In this document: positions 9,672 through 17,577 of the stretch, piece after piece | Numbering within the stretch: the first letter of the stretch is position 1 | How the letters are laid out: the number at the start of each line of letters is the position of its first letter | NCBI RefSeq assembly: GCF_000759445.1 | Contig: NZ_JRMB01000004.1 | Coordinates: 62,001-126,000, forward strand | Direction of reading: 5' to 3' | Source: Pseudomonas lutea | GTDB taxonomy: Bacteria; Pseudomonadota; Gammaproteobacteria; Pseudomonadales; Pseudomonadaceae | DNA length: 64,000 nucleotides | Position numbers and translations under genes: made by a program | The notes under the pieces: generated by a model | Seen by the model: only the letters and a program-made list of their open reading frames with translations | Told to the model about the DNA's origin: nothing | The model's database searches: none

Positions 9672-10897
9672 CAAATGGTCCCCCGACGCGGCGGGTTGAC
9701 GTCATTGAGGTAGTGATTGCCGATGGCGTGGTACTTCCAGCGCACGGGGTCGTGCAGCGTATGTACGCGGGCATTACGCCAGTGACGGTCCAGACCGTGC
9801 TCGGCCAGCGTTGCCTGAGCACCGGCCAGCTCAAATAACGTGCTGCCGGCTTCGAGTGAAATCTCGGTGCTGATTGCCCGTGCTTCTGCGACCGCAATCG
9901 AGGCTTGCGCCAGGCTCTCCGGCGTGGTGTCCGCTTGCGCTTTGTCCAAAAACTCCCCGGAGCGTTCCAGCAAGGCTTCAGCGGCATGCAAACGAATGCC
10001 CAGTTTGCCAAAGCTGTGCAGCGTCAGCGGGTCATCGACTGCTTTTTCAATGCCTGAATCGATCCAGGGACGCGTGCGGGTTCGCACGAAATGCAAAGCG
10101 TCTTCAAAGGCAGCGCGGGCGATGCCGGTGTCGATGGCCGCGTGGAGAATCTGCGCCAGCGGGCCGACAGTGGTAGGGCGCTCGAACGCAGTCTGGAAAG
10201 GCACCACGTCATCGGCCTCGACATACACGTTATCGAAAACCACCGAGCCGCTGCCCGTGGTGCGCTGACCGAAGCCGCTCCAGTCGTCGATCACGCTCAG
10301 CCCGGCGGCGTTCGCCGGCACGAATGCCAACTGCTGCACGCCATGGTCATCCACCACCGAGGTGGGTATGCGCTGGGCATAAAGGGCACCGGTGGCGTAG
10401 AACTTACGGCCGCTGATGCGCCAGCCGTTGCCGCTGCTGTCGCGGCTCAGGCGGGTGGTACGGTCGTGGGCGGTTTTGGTGCCCAGCTCCGCCAGGGCAT
10501 TGCCAAAGCGCTGACCGGCGAGGACCTCCGCGTAAAGGCGTGCCTGCTGCGCCGGGTTGCCGTTCACACGCAGCACTTCGAGCGCGTAGAAGTGGTTTTG
10601 CGGAATCTGCCCCAGCGAGGCGTCTGCCTCGGAGATGAGGCGGATGACTTCGGCCAGAGTGACATTGGATACGCCGGCGCCGCCAAAGGCTTTTGGCACG
10701 CTGATACCCCACAGGCCGGAGCGGGTAAATGCTTCCAGCTCCTGATGGGGCAGGCGTCGCTCGCGATCTCGGGCGGCGCTCTGATGCTTGAAATCAACGG
10801 CCAGCGTGCGAGCGACCCGCAGCGCTTCGGTGTCATCGCGAATGATCGCGGTCACGGCGTTCGCCTGCGTCTCACGCGGCAAGGTTTGAAGGCTCAT
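9671..10897 (-). CDS. SfnB-family acyl-CoA-dehydrogenase-like sulfur acquisition oxidoreductase (copy 1)
   Basis: The 408-residue flavoprotein has the acyl-CoA dehydrogenase fold: N-terminal helices, a middle beta domain around VIDDWSGFGQRTTGSGSV, and a C-terminal four-helix domain ending GLDRHWRNARVHTLHDP. SfnB-type proteins are linked to dimethylsulfone/sulfonate use under sulfate limitation in Pseudomonas. The ATG at 10897 follows AAGCACACCT only weakly. It lies 22 bp downstream of a paralogue and abuts the monooxygenase. It shares VIDDWSGFGQRTT and RHWRNARVHTLHDPVRWK with copy 2. Confidence 0.88.
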   Translation of the reverse strand: MSLQTLPRETQANAVTAIIRDDTEALRVARTLAVDFKHQSAARDRERRLPHQELEAFTRSGLWGISVPKAFGGAGVSNVTLAEVIRLISEADASLGQIPQNHFYALEVLRVNGNPAQQARLYAEVLAGQRFGNALAELGTKTAHDRTTRLSRDSSGNGWRISGRKFYATGALYAQRIPTSVVDDHGVQQLAFVPANAAGLSVIDDWSGFGQRTTGSGSVVFDNVYVEADDVVPFQTAFERPTTVGPLAQILHAAIDTGIARAAFEDALHFVRTRTRPWIDSGIEKAVDDPLTLHSFGKLGIRLHAAEALLERSGEFLDKAQADTTPESLAQASIAVAEARAISTEISLEAGSTLFELAGAQATLAEHGLDRHWRNARVHTLHDPVRWKYHAIGNHYLNDVNPPRRGTI

Positions 10898-10919
10898 AGG
10901 TGTGCTTCCAGTTGTCTGG

Positions 10920-12161
10920 TTATATCCAGGAATGACGGGCAGGCAGGGTGCCGTTCAGATGCCAGGCGCCGACGGCGTGGGTTTTCCAGCGCACTGGATC
11001 GTGGAGGGTGTGAACCCGTGCGTTGCGCCAATGACGGTCGAGGTTGAATTCAGCCAGCGTCGCCCGGCTGCCAGACAGCTCGAAGAGCTTTTCGCTGGCC
11101 TGCAGAGCGCTGTGTGTGGTCAGCACTTTGGCTTCAGCCACCACAATGGACGCGCGCGCTGCGGACTGTTCGTCGATGGGCGCGGCGGCAACTTCATCCA
11201 GCACGCGCCCGGCCTTGCGCAGCAACGCTTCGGCGGCGTGCAGTTCGAGCTTCAATTTGCCGATGTCGGCGATCACATAAGGATCGTCGCTGGCGCGCTC
11301 GACATGGGCGTCGATCCAAGGCCGCGAACGCTCGCGTACAAAGCGAATGGTTTCGTCGATAGCTTCCCGGGCGATGCCCGCATCGATGGCCGCCTGAATC
11401 AGCTGCGAGACGGCGCCCTGAATGTTCGGCGCCAAGCCCAGCTTCCAGTTATCCACAACCAGCTCACCGCTCACGCGCACATTGTTCAGCAGCACGCTGC
11501 CGCTGGCGGTGGTGCGCTGACCAAAACCGGACCAGTCATCAATGACCTGCAGACCCGGTGTGCCGCGAGGCACAAACACCAGTACTTGCTTGCCTTCGTC
11601 ATTGATGGCCTTGACCGCAACCCAGTGCGCGAACAGCGCGCCGGTGGAGTAAAACTTGCGGCCATCGAGTAGAAACTGATCACCCGCAGCGGTCAGGCGT
11701 GTTCTCACATCAAGGGTGTTTTTGGCGCCACGCTCAGGCCCTCCGTTGCCGATGCGTGCACCGTTGAGAATGCTCGTGAACAGGGTTTTTTTTTGCGCTT
11801 CAGTGGCGCTGCCGATCAACGAATAAAGGATGCCGAAGTGATTCTGCGGAATTTGCCCTACTGCGGGATCGGCCGCCGAAAGAATGGCGAAGACTTCCGC
11901 CACCGTCACGAATGACACTTGCGGGCCGCCATACGCACGCGGCACCGTCATACTGCCCAGGCCACAGCGGGTAAATTGCTCGATTTCCGACCATGGCAAC
12001 TGCCGTTCACGATCTCGCACGGCGGCAGTGGGCCGAACGATAGCAGCCAGTTCGTGGGCAGCCGCGATGGCATCGGCGTCGTTGCGCAGTATCTTTGCAG
12101 GAAGCAGGGGAGGCGCCACGTCCAGGGTGTGCTGGAGGGCAGGGGCGTTCAGATCAGTCAT
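10920..12161 (-). CDS. SfnB-family acyl-CoA-dehydrogenase-like sulfur acquisition oxidoreductase (copy 2)
   Basis: This 413-residue paralogue of the next gene has the same middle domain (VIDDWSGFGQRTTASGSV) and the same C-terminal FNLDRHWRNARVHTLHDP. The start MTDLNAPALQ at 12161 is chosen over an upstream GTG at 12188 because GAAGGTCACC precedes it. As the first gene of the leftward unit (SfnB copy 2, SfnB copy 1, monooxygenase, metQ, metN, metI) it defines where the promoter should lie. Whether the two copies act on different substrates or form one complex is unknown. Confidence 0.86.
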   Translation of the reverse strand: MTDLNAPALQHTLDVAPPLLPAKILRNDADAIAAAHELAAIVRPTAAVRDRERQLPWSEIEQFTRCGLGSMTVPRAYGGPQVSFVTVAEVFAILSAADPAVGQIPQNHFGILYSLIGSATEAQKKTLFTSILNGARIGNGGPERGAKNTLDVRTRLTAAGDQFLLDGRKFYSTGALFAHWVAVKAINDEGKQVLVFVPRGTPGLQVIDDWSGFGQRTTASGSVLLNNVRVSGELVVDNWKLGLAPNIQGAVSQLIQAAIDAGIAREAIDETIRFVRERSRPWIDAHVERASDDPYVIADIGKLKLELHAAEALLRKAGRVLDEVAAAPIDEQSAARASIVVAEAKVLTTHSALQASEKLFELSGSRATLAEFNLDRHWRNARVHTLHDPVRWKTHAVGAWHLNGTLPARHSWI

Positions 12162-12298
12162 GGTGGTGACCTTCACGAGCGCGAGCACCGGGATCGTTGT
12201 GCTTGACCATTCGAACCTCGAATCAATACCGCTGTGGCGGCGAAGAAAATGACGACGGTCCGGTGGTCCGGTGCATATACCCTAAGCGTGTATAAAAA

Positions 12299-12439
12299 TT
12301 AAATAAACAAACATTTAGGAATAAGCATAGAAGGCGAAACGTTGACTTCGTTTGCCAGAGCTGTGCTTTGCGTGTAGGTCAGGCATGAGCCGAACGCCAC
12401 TCCCAGCATCATGTACTTGACGATACGTCTGCAGGACAT
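12299..12439 (-). CDS. Possible 46-residue exported peptide
   Basis: A short ORF starts with ATG at 12439 behind GAGGTGTTGGCC and ends TAA at 12299. The translation begins MSCRRIVKYMMLGVAFG and continues through a hydrophobic stretch to TALANEV, which looks like a complete signal peptide (basic n-region, hydrophobic h-region, ALA cleavage site). A mature tail of only about 17 residues (NEVNVSPSMLIPKCLFI) would follow. It is read in the same direction as the sulfur operon and lies 137 bp upstream of its first gene. I do not recognise the family. It could be chance or a real secreted or membrane microprotein. Confidence 0.4.
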   Translation of the reverse strand: MSCRRIVKYMMLGVAFGSCLTYTQSTALANEVNVSPSMLIPKCLFI

Positions 12440-12590
12440 GGCCAACACCTCATGAAGGATTTCACCGGAGGCTAGCAGGCCGCCTTCTTGGGGTAAGGCC
12501 TGGTGTTGTAGGACGCAGTTGGGGATCGTGTGGGAGGTTTCCTTTTGTCTACAGAGTTGTGAGTTGCCTCACGGTGTTGGATCACGGGAG

Positions 12591-12617
12591 TCGCGGCGCG
12601 TCGTGGTCACGCCGCGA
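12591..12617 (-). terminator. Stem-loop after the 12637 gene
   Basis: An 8-bp perfect stem (TCGCGGCG / CGCCGCGA) with an 11-base loop lies about 20 bp beyond the stop of the leftward gene at 12637. There is no T-run after it in that direction, so it is a weak intrinsic terminator candidate or an mRNA-stabilising hairpin. Confidence 0.35.
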
Positions 12618-12636
12618 AAGCCTTCTGCAATACCGA

Positions 12637-13371
12637 TCAAGCTTCTGCCTGCGAAGGGTCGTTGAGAGAGACTTTGATTAAACGCACGGGTGCCCAGCGC
12701 GAGTTATTGCCGACCCGATCGATGACGCAATAACTCACCTCCAGGTGCGGATCGTCGCCTGCCTCCCGTACCAGCTCCGCCGGCACCTGGACAACGACAG
12801 GCTTGTCGACGTCTTGCTGCGTCAGCGCCGGCAGATCCAGCCGAACATCGCCCCAGCGCAACGTGATTTCGTCGTGCGCATCCATGTGCGGGTAGATGTC
12901 GAGGGTGATTCGAACGCCTTCATCGAAGTGCCGCGCGGTCAGGCCATTGCTGATGACTGCTTCCTCGAAAGCCACCGGGGCGAGGCCCTGATTTTCATCA
13001 ACTTCGCCACTGACCAATTGACCGCCGGGAGTCTCCAGTTTGACCCACAGCTTGGTGCCGGGAGATTTGATGGGTGTACTGCCAATTTTTGTAACTCGGT
13101 AGTAAGTTTTTACCTTCCCACTTCGAAGAAAACTTTCCGGTACATGTAGGACAGATGTATGACCAATGTCGGATTCCGATAAAAGCTTTGACGCGGCATA
13201 ACAACCTCCCCAGAACAATTCAATCAAGTCGCCGCTGTCCATCTCTGGGTAAGGATCGATATGCACACGCAGATCCGCGGCTGCCGAGGCGCCAATCCCG
13301 TGCTTGTTCGATTGCGGCAAATACGGCGCTATCAACTTGAATGACGGGGTAATGACGGGGGTATGGATCAT
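12637..13371 (-). CDS. Hypothetical protein with two tandem beta-sandwich-like repeats
   Basis: This 244-residue protein is of unknown function. It contains an internal duplication. Repeat 1 (about residues 35-112) begins VHIDPYPEMDSGDLIELFWG and repeat 2 (about 155-235) begins ITLDIYPHMDAHDEITLRWG. Each continues with a VxVPxxx(V/L)R segment and a YxVxxxG strand. The alternating hydrophobic pattern suggests Ig-like domains, as found singly or in arrays in Pseudomonas surface and invasin-type proteins. There is no signal peptide, so export, if any, would need another route. Gaps of 197 bp and 570 bp isolate it from its neighbours. Confidence 0.7.
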   Translation of the reverse strand: MIHTPVITPSFKLIAPYLPQSNKHGIGASAAADLRVHIDPYPEMDSGDLIELFWGGCYAASKLLSESDIGHTSVLHVPESFLRSGKVKTYYRVTKIGSTPIKSPGTKLWVKLETPGGQLVSGEVDENQGLAPVAFEEAVISNGLTARHFDEGVRITLDIYPHMDAHDEITLRWGDVRLDLPALTQQDVDKPVVVQVPAELVREAGDDPHLEVSYCVIDRVGNNSRWAPVRLIKVSLNDPSQAEA

Positions 13372-13896
13372 CTTTAAGTACTCTTTGAAAGTGAGCCTGG
13401 GTTAAGGCGTAACAGGTAATTAATGGGTCGCACTGACTACACGAAAGCGACTGGCACTAGTACACGCCGGGATACACAGGCATGGCAAACATTACAAATG
13501 GTCGCAAAGGGGGAGTTGATGTTTTGGCTGGCTTAATAATCGAGGACGTTTTCAGCTAATTGTGTTGCAGTGTTTGTGTCAATGAGCAATAACTTTTTAG
13601 ATACTGTGTGCGGTAAATACAGAACTTTCCTACGTAGAAATTTCTGTTTGCCGAAGTCATGGAGGCGGCGACGGTTCTGCTCGCGCTCCATGCACATCGA
13701 CCCCGTTGTGAGGTCAAAGCAGGTCGGACAGGGATAGGGCTATTTGTCGGCCGAAAAAAGTCATTCAACGCCCGGGACCCATGCGCAACCCGTGGCCACT
13801 TCATATAAGGAGAACCGATAAGTGGGCCCTGCGAGCCGGCAGGAAAACAACAGAAACTTTGCCTGATGAACGCTTTTCCAAATATTAAAGCCAAAG
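13372..13896. other. Gene-poor, AT-richer intergenic stretch
   Basis: I see no convincing gene in about 525 bases. The sequence at 13530-13640 is visibly AT-richer than the flanks. A 37-codon ORF (13423-13536, +) and a longer leftward frame across 13556-13930 lack normal Pseudomonas codon bias and start signals. The stretch probably holds the promoter of the leftward two-repeat protein gene and 3' sequence of the cystine importer operon. Confidence 0.4.
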
Positions 13897-13922
13897 AAAA
13901 CGGCGCCTGTTGGCGCCGTTTT
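13897..13922 (-). terminator. Rho-independent terminator of the tcy operon
   Basis: An 11-bp perfect stem, AAAACGGCGCC / GGCGCCGTTTT, with loop TGTT lies about 20 bp past the ATPase gene stop. Read leftward it is followed by TTTCTTTGG, so it fits an intrinsic terminator for the leftward operon. Confidence 0.85.
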
Positions 13923-13941
13923 GAACACATTAGATGTCGGA

Positions 13942-14685
13942 CTAGTTCCTGCTGCGCTCAAGAAACTGCCTGGTACGTTCTTCCTTGGGGTTGGCGAATA
14001 GCGCCTTCGCGTCTCCCTGCTCAACGATGACGCCCTTGTCGATGAAGATCACTCGGTCGGCGACATCCCGCGCGAAACTCATCTCGTGCGTCACGATCAC
14101 CATCGTGCGTTTCTCCAGCGCCAGCGCGTGGATGGTATTGAGCACCTCGCCCACCAGCTCGGGGTCTAGCGCGGACGTCGGCTCATCGAACAGAATCACC
14201 TCCGGCTCCATGGCCAGTGCCCGGGCGATGGCCACACGCTGTTGCTGGCCACCGGACAGACGACGCGGATAAGCGTCTTCCTTGCCGGCCAGCCCGACCT
14301 TGGCCAGCAGCGCGCGGCCCAGCTCGACGGCTTGCTCGCGTGGCATCTTTTTGACCACGGTCGGGCCTTCGATGACGTTTTCCAGCGCGGTGCGATGAGG
14401 GAACAGATTGAAGTTCTGGAAGACAAACCCGACGTGCTGACGCAACTGCCGGATCAGGCTCTGTTGCTGGCTCAGCGAGCGGCTCAGATCGACCTTGATA
14501 TCGCCAACGATGATGCTGCCGCTGGTGGGCACCTCCAGCAGATTGAGGCAACGCAGCAACGTGGTCTTGCCCGAACCGCTGGGGCCGATGATCGCTACTA
14601 CTTCGCCAGGCTCGACCTTCAAGTCAATGCCCTTAAGTACCTCGTTGCCTTTGAACTGCTTGGTCAGTTTTTCAACCGTGATCAT
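13942..14685 (-). CDS. tcyN: Cystine/polar amino-acid ABC transporter ATP-binding protein
   Basis: This ATPase of a polar amino-acid importer is 247 residues long. Walker A is GPSGSGKT at residues 34-41, the signature LSGGQQQR, Walker B VILFDEPTSALDPE, and the H-loop VTHEMSFARDVADRV. The gene order ATPase-permease-binding protein next to dcyD matches the E. coli cystine system (TcyJ/TcyL/TcyN with DcyD), which is why cystine is proposed. It starts 4 bp after the permease stop and is followed by a strong terminator. Confidence 0.88.
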   Translation of the reverse strand: MITVEKLTKQFKGNEVLKGIDLKVEPGEVVAIIGPSGSGKTTLLRCLNLLEVPTSGSIIVGDIKVDLSRSLSQQQSLIRQLRQHVGFVFQNFNLFPHRTALENVIEGPTVVKKMPREQAVELGRALLAKVGLAGKEDAYPRRLSGGQQQRVAIARALAMEPEVILFDEPTSALDPELVGEVLNTIHALALEKRTMVIVTHEMSFARDVADRVIFIDKGVIVEQGDAKALFANPKEERTRQFLERSRN

Positions 14686-14688
14686 GCC

Positions 14689-15357
14689 TCAGGACTCCAC
14701 ATCGTGGCGGTTGGCCCGTGCTTCCAGGCGATTTTGAAAATGCGCCAGAATGCTGCACAGCACCCAATAGATCACCGCAACGGTGAGGTACATGGTGAAG
14801 ATTTCCAGCGTGCGCGAGGAAATCAGCTGCGCTTGGCGGAACACTTCCGGGACCTGAATGGTCGCGGCCATGGCGGTGTCCTTGACCAGCGAGATGAAGC
14901 TGTTGCCCAGTGGCGGCAAGGCCGTGCGCGCGGCTTGCGGAAGGATGGCGCGACGCATGGTCTGGGCGCGTGTCATCCCGATGCTTGCCGCAGCTTCCCA
15001 TTGCCCTTTGTCCACCGAACTGATTGCCGCCCGCAGGATTTCACAGGCATACGCCGCCATGTTCAGCGACAGGCCAATCAGCGCTGCGGTGATCGCATCC
15101 AGTTCGATCCCCAGGTCCGGCAATCCGTAATAGATCATGAACAGCTGAACGAGAAGCGGCGTGCCACGGAAGAACGATACATAAACCCTGGCGACGGCGC
15201 GGATAACCCAGATCTTCGACAGACGCATCAGCGCCAGGCCGAAACCCAGCACCAATCCGAAAAACATCGACCCCAGGCTCAAGCCCACTGTGTAGTACGC
15301 GCCCTTTAGCAGGAAGGGCGCGGAGTCCAGCGCGAGCTGAAGGCTCTCCGGGATCAT
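14689..15357 (-). CDS. tcyL: Cystine/polar amino-acid ABC transporter permease
   Basis: This HisM/GlnP-type inner-membrane permease has 222 residues and about four to five hydrophobic helices. A first helix near 15-45 carries the family pattern LLKGAYYTVGLSLGSMFFGL, and the EAA-type loop is EAAASIGMTRAQTMRRAILP. It overlaps the upstream binding-protein stop by ATGA, so the subunits are co-translated. The product works with the TcyN ATPase and the TcyJ-type receptor. Confidence 0.88.
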   Translation of the reverse strand: MIPESLQLALDSAPFLLKGAYYTVGLSLGSMFFGLVLGFGLALMRLSKIWVIRAVARVYVSFFRGTPLLVQLFMIYYGLPDLGIELDAITAALIGLSLNMAAYACEILRAAISSVDKGQWEAAASIGMTRAQTMRRAILPQAARTALPPLGNSFISLVKDTAMAATIQVPEVFRQAQLISSRTLEIFTMYLTVAVIYWVLCSILAHFQNRLEARANRHDVES

Positions 15358-16151
15358 TTGGTCACGTCAGCCTTGAAGTACTTGTCCGACAGTTTGGCGA
15401 GGGTGCCGTCGGCGCGCAGCTTGTCGATGGCTTTATTGATCGCATCCAGCAGTTCGGGCTCACCTTTGCGCAGCGCGATGCCAGACTCCTGACGAGAGAA
15501 CGGTTCGCCGGATACAGCCAGCTTGTCTTTGGTCTTGGCGACCAGTTCCAGTGCTGCCAGGCGGTCGACGAGGATGGCATCGATACGGCCTACTCGCAGG
15601 TCCTGATACTTGGTCGGATCATCGTCATAGGTCTTGACGATCGCATCCGGCACGTTGGCCTTCAGCCACTCTTCATAGTTGGTGCCCAGACCGACGCCGA
15701 CTTTTTTGCCTTTCAGATCGGCAGCCGTCTTGATCGTGCCGACGTCCTTGGTCTGCACCAGCGCTTGAATGCCAGACACGGTGTAGGGTTCAGAGAAGTC
15801 GTACTTCTTCTTGCGCTCGTCAGAAATCGTGACTTGGTTGACCACGACATCCAGACGCTTGGAGTCCAGTGCAGCCAGAATGCCAGCCCACGGCGTGGCT
15901 TGCAGCTTGACCTTGACCCCCAGCTCTTTCGCCAGTGCTTCAGAGAACTCGACTTCAAAACCAGTCAGCTTGCCGTCCTCACCCACGAAGCTGAACGGTG
16001 GATAAGTGCCTTCCAGGCCGACGTTCAGCGTTCCGTTCTTTTTGATGGTCGCCAACTGATCGCCAGCGACCGCCTGGGTAACCAGACCTGTGCCAAGCAC
16101 CAGGCTGAATGCAGACAATAGGAAGGTGCGGCGGATTGCAGACATGTTCAT
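15354..16151 (-). CDS. tcyJ: Cystine-binding periplasmic protein (FliY/TcyJ-like)
   Basis: This 265-residue family-3 solute-binding protein has a signal peptide ending TQAVAG (about residue 29), then NVGLEGTYPPFSFVGEDGKL, the family's amino-acid-binding segment, and NQVTISDERKKKYDFSEPY. Sequence and context (dcyD next in the same orientation) resemble E. coli FliY/TcyJ, which delivers L-cystine. It is likely the first gene of its transcription unit; the 227 bp upstream is AT-rich near 16290-16320, where a promoter may lie. Confidence 0.88.
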   Translation of the reverse strand: MNMSAIRRTFLLSAFSLVLGTGLVTQAVAGDQLATIKKNGTLNVGLEGTYPPFSFVGEDGKLTGFEVEFSEALAKELGVKVKLQATPWAGILAALDSKRLDVVVNQVTISDERKKKYDFSEPYTVSGIQALVQTKDVGTIKTAADLKGKKVGVGLGTNYEEWLKANVPDAIVKTYDDDPTKYQDLRVGRIDAILVDRLAALELVAKTKDKLAVSGEPFSRQESGIALRKGEPELLDAINKAIDKLRADGTLAKLSDKYFKADVTK

Positions 16152-16378
16152 GAAAATCCCCTGTTTAATTGTAATGTCAGGCCAATATCAGTCCCGACGA
16201 AGCTACGTTGACACTGCGCGTTTATCCAGCTTTTTCAGTCGCCTGCGAGGCCCTGCCCGCCGGCTGGCGGCGATCATAAAACCCCAGCGCGATGAACATA
16301 AATAATAAAAAACTGCATTCTTAGCGTTTTATCGAATATGCAGCCATTTCCGTGATGGGTGTTCGCCTGAGTTCAGGA

Positions 16379-17380
16379 TCAGCCTTGGGAAAACACGTCC
16401 GGGTAAGCGAACAAGGCGGGCGCGCCGCCGGTGTGTAGAAAAATGATCGGCCCGTCTTCAAAGCGCTGTCGTCCAATGCCGTCCAGCAGCCCGGCCATGG
16501 CCTTGCCTGTGTACACCGGGTCGAGTAACAGCCCTTCCTGACTGGCCACCAGCCGGATTGCAGCCAGGGTGCCGGCATTGGGTTCGCCGTAACGGGGGCC
16601 GTAGTACTCATCCCACAGCTGCACGTTGAAAGCGGCGGGAAGTGACTCACCCAGCAGCTGCGCGGTTTGCTCTGCCAAACCCTGCACTTTCGGGGCCTGG
16701 GTCTCTTCCGGTCGCGATACCGTGACGCCGATCACCGGCAGGTCGGGCAGCTCTTCCGCCAGCGCCAATCCCAGCCCGCTGTGGGTGCCGGCGCTTCCGG
16801 ACGCCAGCACCACGGCTGCGAAAGACACGTCGGTTAGCCTGATCTGCTCCGCAAGCTCAAAACCGGCGCGTACGTATCCCAGCGCACCGAGCGCATTCGA
16901 ACCGCCAATCGGCACCAGGTAGGGCTTCTTGCCACTTACGCGCAGTCGACTGGCCAGGGCCTGCAATTGTTCATCTGCATTGTCGAGGTTCTCGACCAAT
17001 TCGACTTTGGCGTCGAACAAGTCCAGCAACAGGCGGTTGCCGTTGCTCAGATAATTGCTGTCGGTTGTCGCGATCGGGTTCTCCAGTAACGCGACACAGC
17101 CCAAACCGAGCCTTGCCGCCAACGCAGCAGTCTGGCGCACGTGATTGGACTGAATCGCACCGGCGGTGATCAGCGTATCGCAGCCTTGCGCCAGGGCATC
17201 GGCGGCGAGGTATTCGAGCTTGCGCAGCTTGTTGCCGCCCAACGCCAGAGGTGTGATGTCGTCACGCTTAACGTAAACATCGCGACCTGCCCAGGCTGAC
17301 AGGCGTTCAAGCTTCTCCAGAGGCGTCGGACCGCCAAGCAGTTCCAGACGATTAAAACGGGCAAGCTGTTGTTTGATCAT
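16379..17380 (-). CDS. dcyD: D-cysteine desulfhydrase
   Basis: This PLP enzyme of the ACC-deaminase/D-cysteine desulfhydrase family degrades D-cysteine to pyruvate, sulfide and ammonia. From ATG 17380 it is 333 residues, like E. coli DcyD (328). The PLP-lysine region is [20 protein letters not shown], followed by [20 protein letters not shown]. The longer frame upstream of [17 protein letters not shown] does not match the family. No strong Shine-Dalgarno is visible. It is divergent from an EpsC-type serine acetyltransferase and reads into the cystine importer, so cystine uptake, cysteine breakdown and cysteine synthesis are grouped. Confidence 0.9.
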   Translation of the reverse strand: MIKQQLARFNRLELLGGPTPLEKLERLSAWAGRDVYVKRDDITPLALGGNKLRKLEYLAADALAQGCDTLITAGAIQSNHVRQTAALAARLGLGCVALLENPIATTDSNYLSNGNRLLLDLFDAKVELVENLDNADEQLQALASRLRVSGKKPYLVPIGGSNALGALGYVRAGFELAEQIRLTDVSFAAVVLASGSAGTHSGLGLALAEELPDLPVIGVTVSRPEETQAPKVQGLAEQTAQLLGESLPAAFNVQLWDEYYGPRYGEPNAGTLAAIRLVASQEGLLLDPVYTGKAMAGLLDGIGRQRFEDGPIIFLHTGGAPALFAYPDVFSQG

Positions 17381-17577
17381 GATGGCGTCGACAGGTCTGC
17401 GAGTAAGTCGCAGGACTATAGGCAGACGTTTCCTACAGGGCAACATCCTGTCGGCGCCCATGCCTTACACAAAAGCCCTTCGAAAATAGTTATTTTTTTG
17501 CTGCCAACGGATGTCGTAGAGTGAATCCACTACGGCCAACCCAGCCTGACTCGCCGTTGAATTGAGGAGAAACCTGC

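Noticed and set aside
12189..12298. Sigma-54 promoter for the sulfur operon
   Set aside because: SfnR-type regulation would suggest one, but no GG-N10-GC element with the right neighbours is visible on the leftward strand.
13423..13536. 37-codon ORF with a weak Shine-Dalgarno (+ strand)
   Set aside because: It has no signal peptide or recognisable motif and is too short to separate from chance.
13556..13930. Leftward 124-codon open frame in the AT-rich gap
   Set aside because: It spans the terminator stem-loop, has no Shine-Dalgarno, and its composition (many Ser/Arg/Pro, no fold pattern) is that of noncoding sequence.
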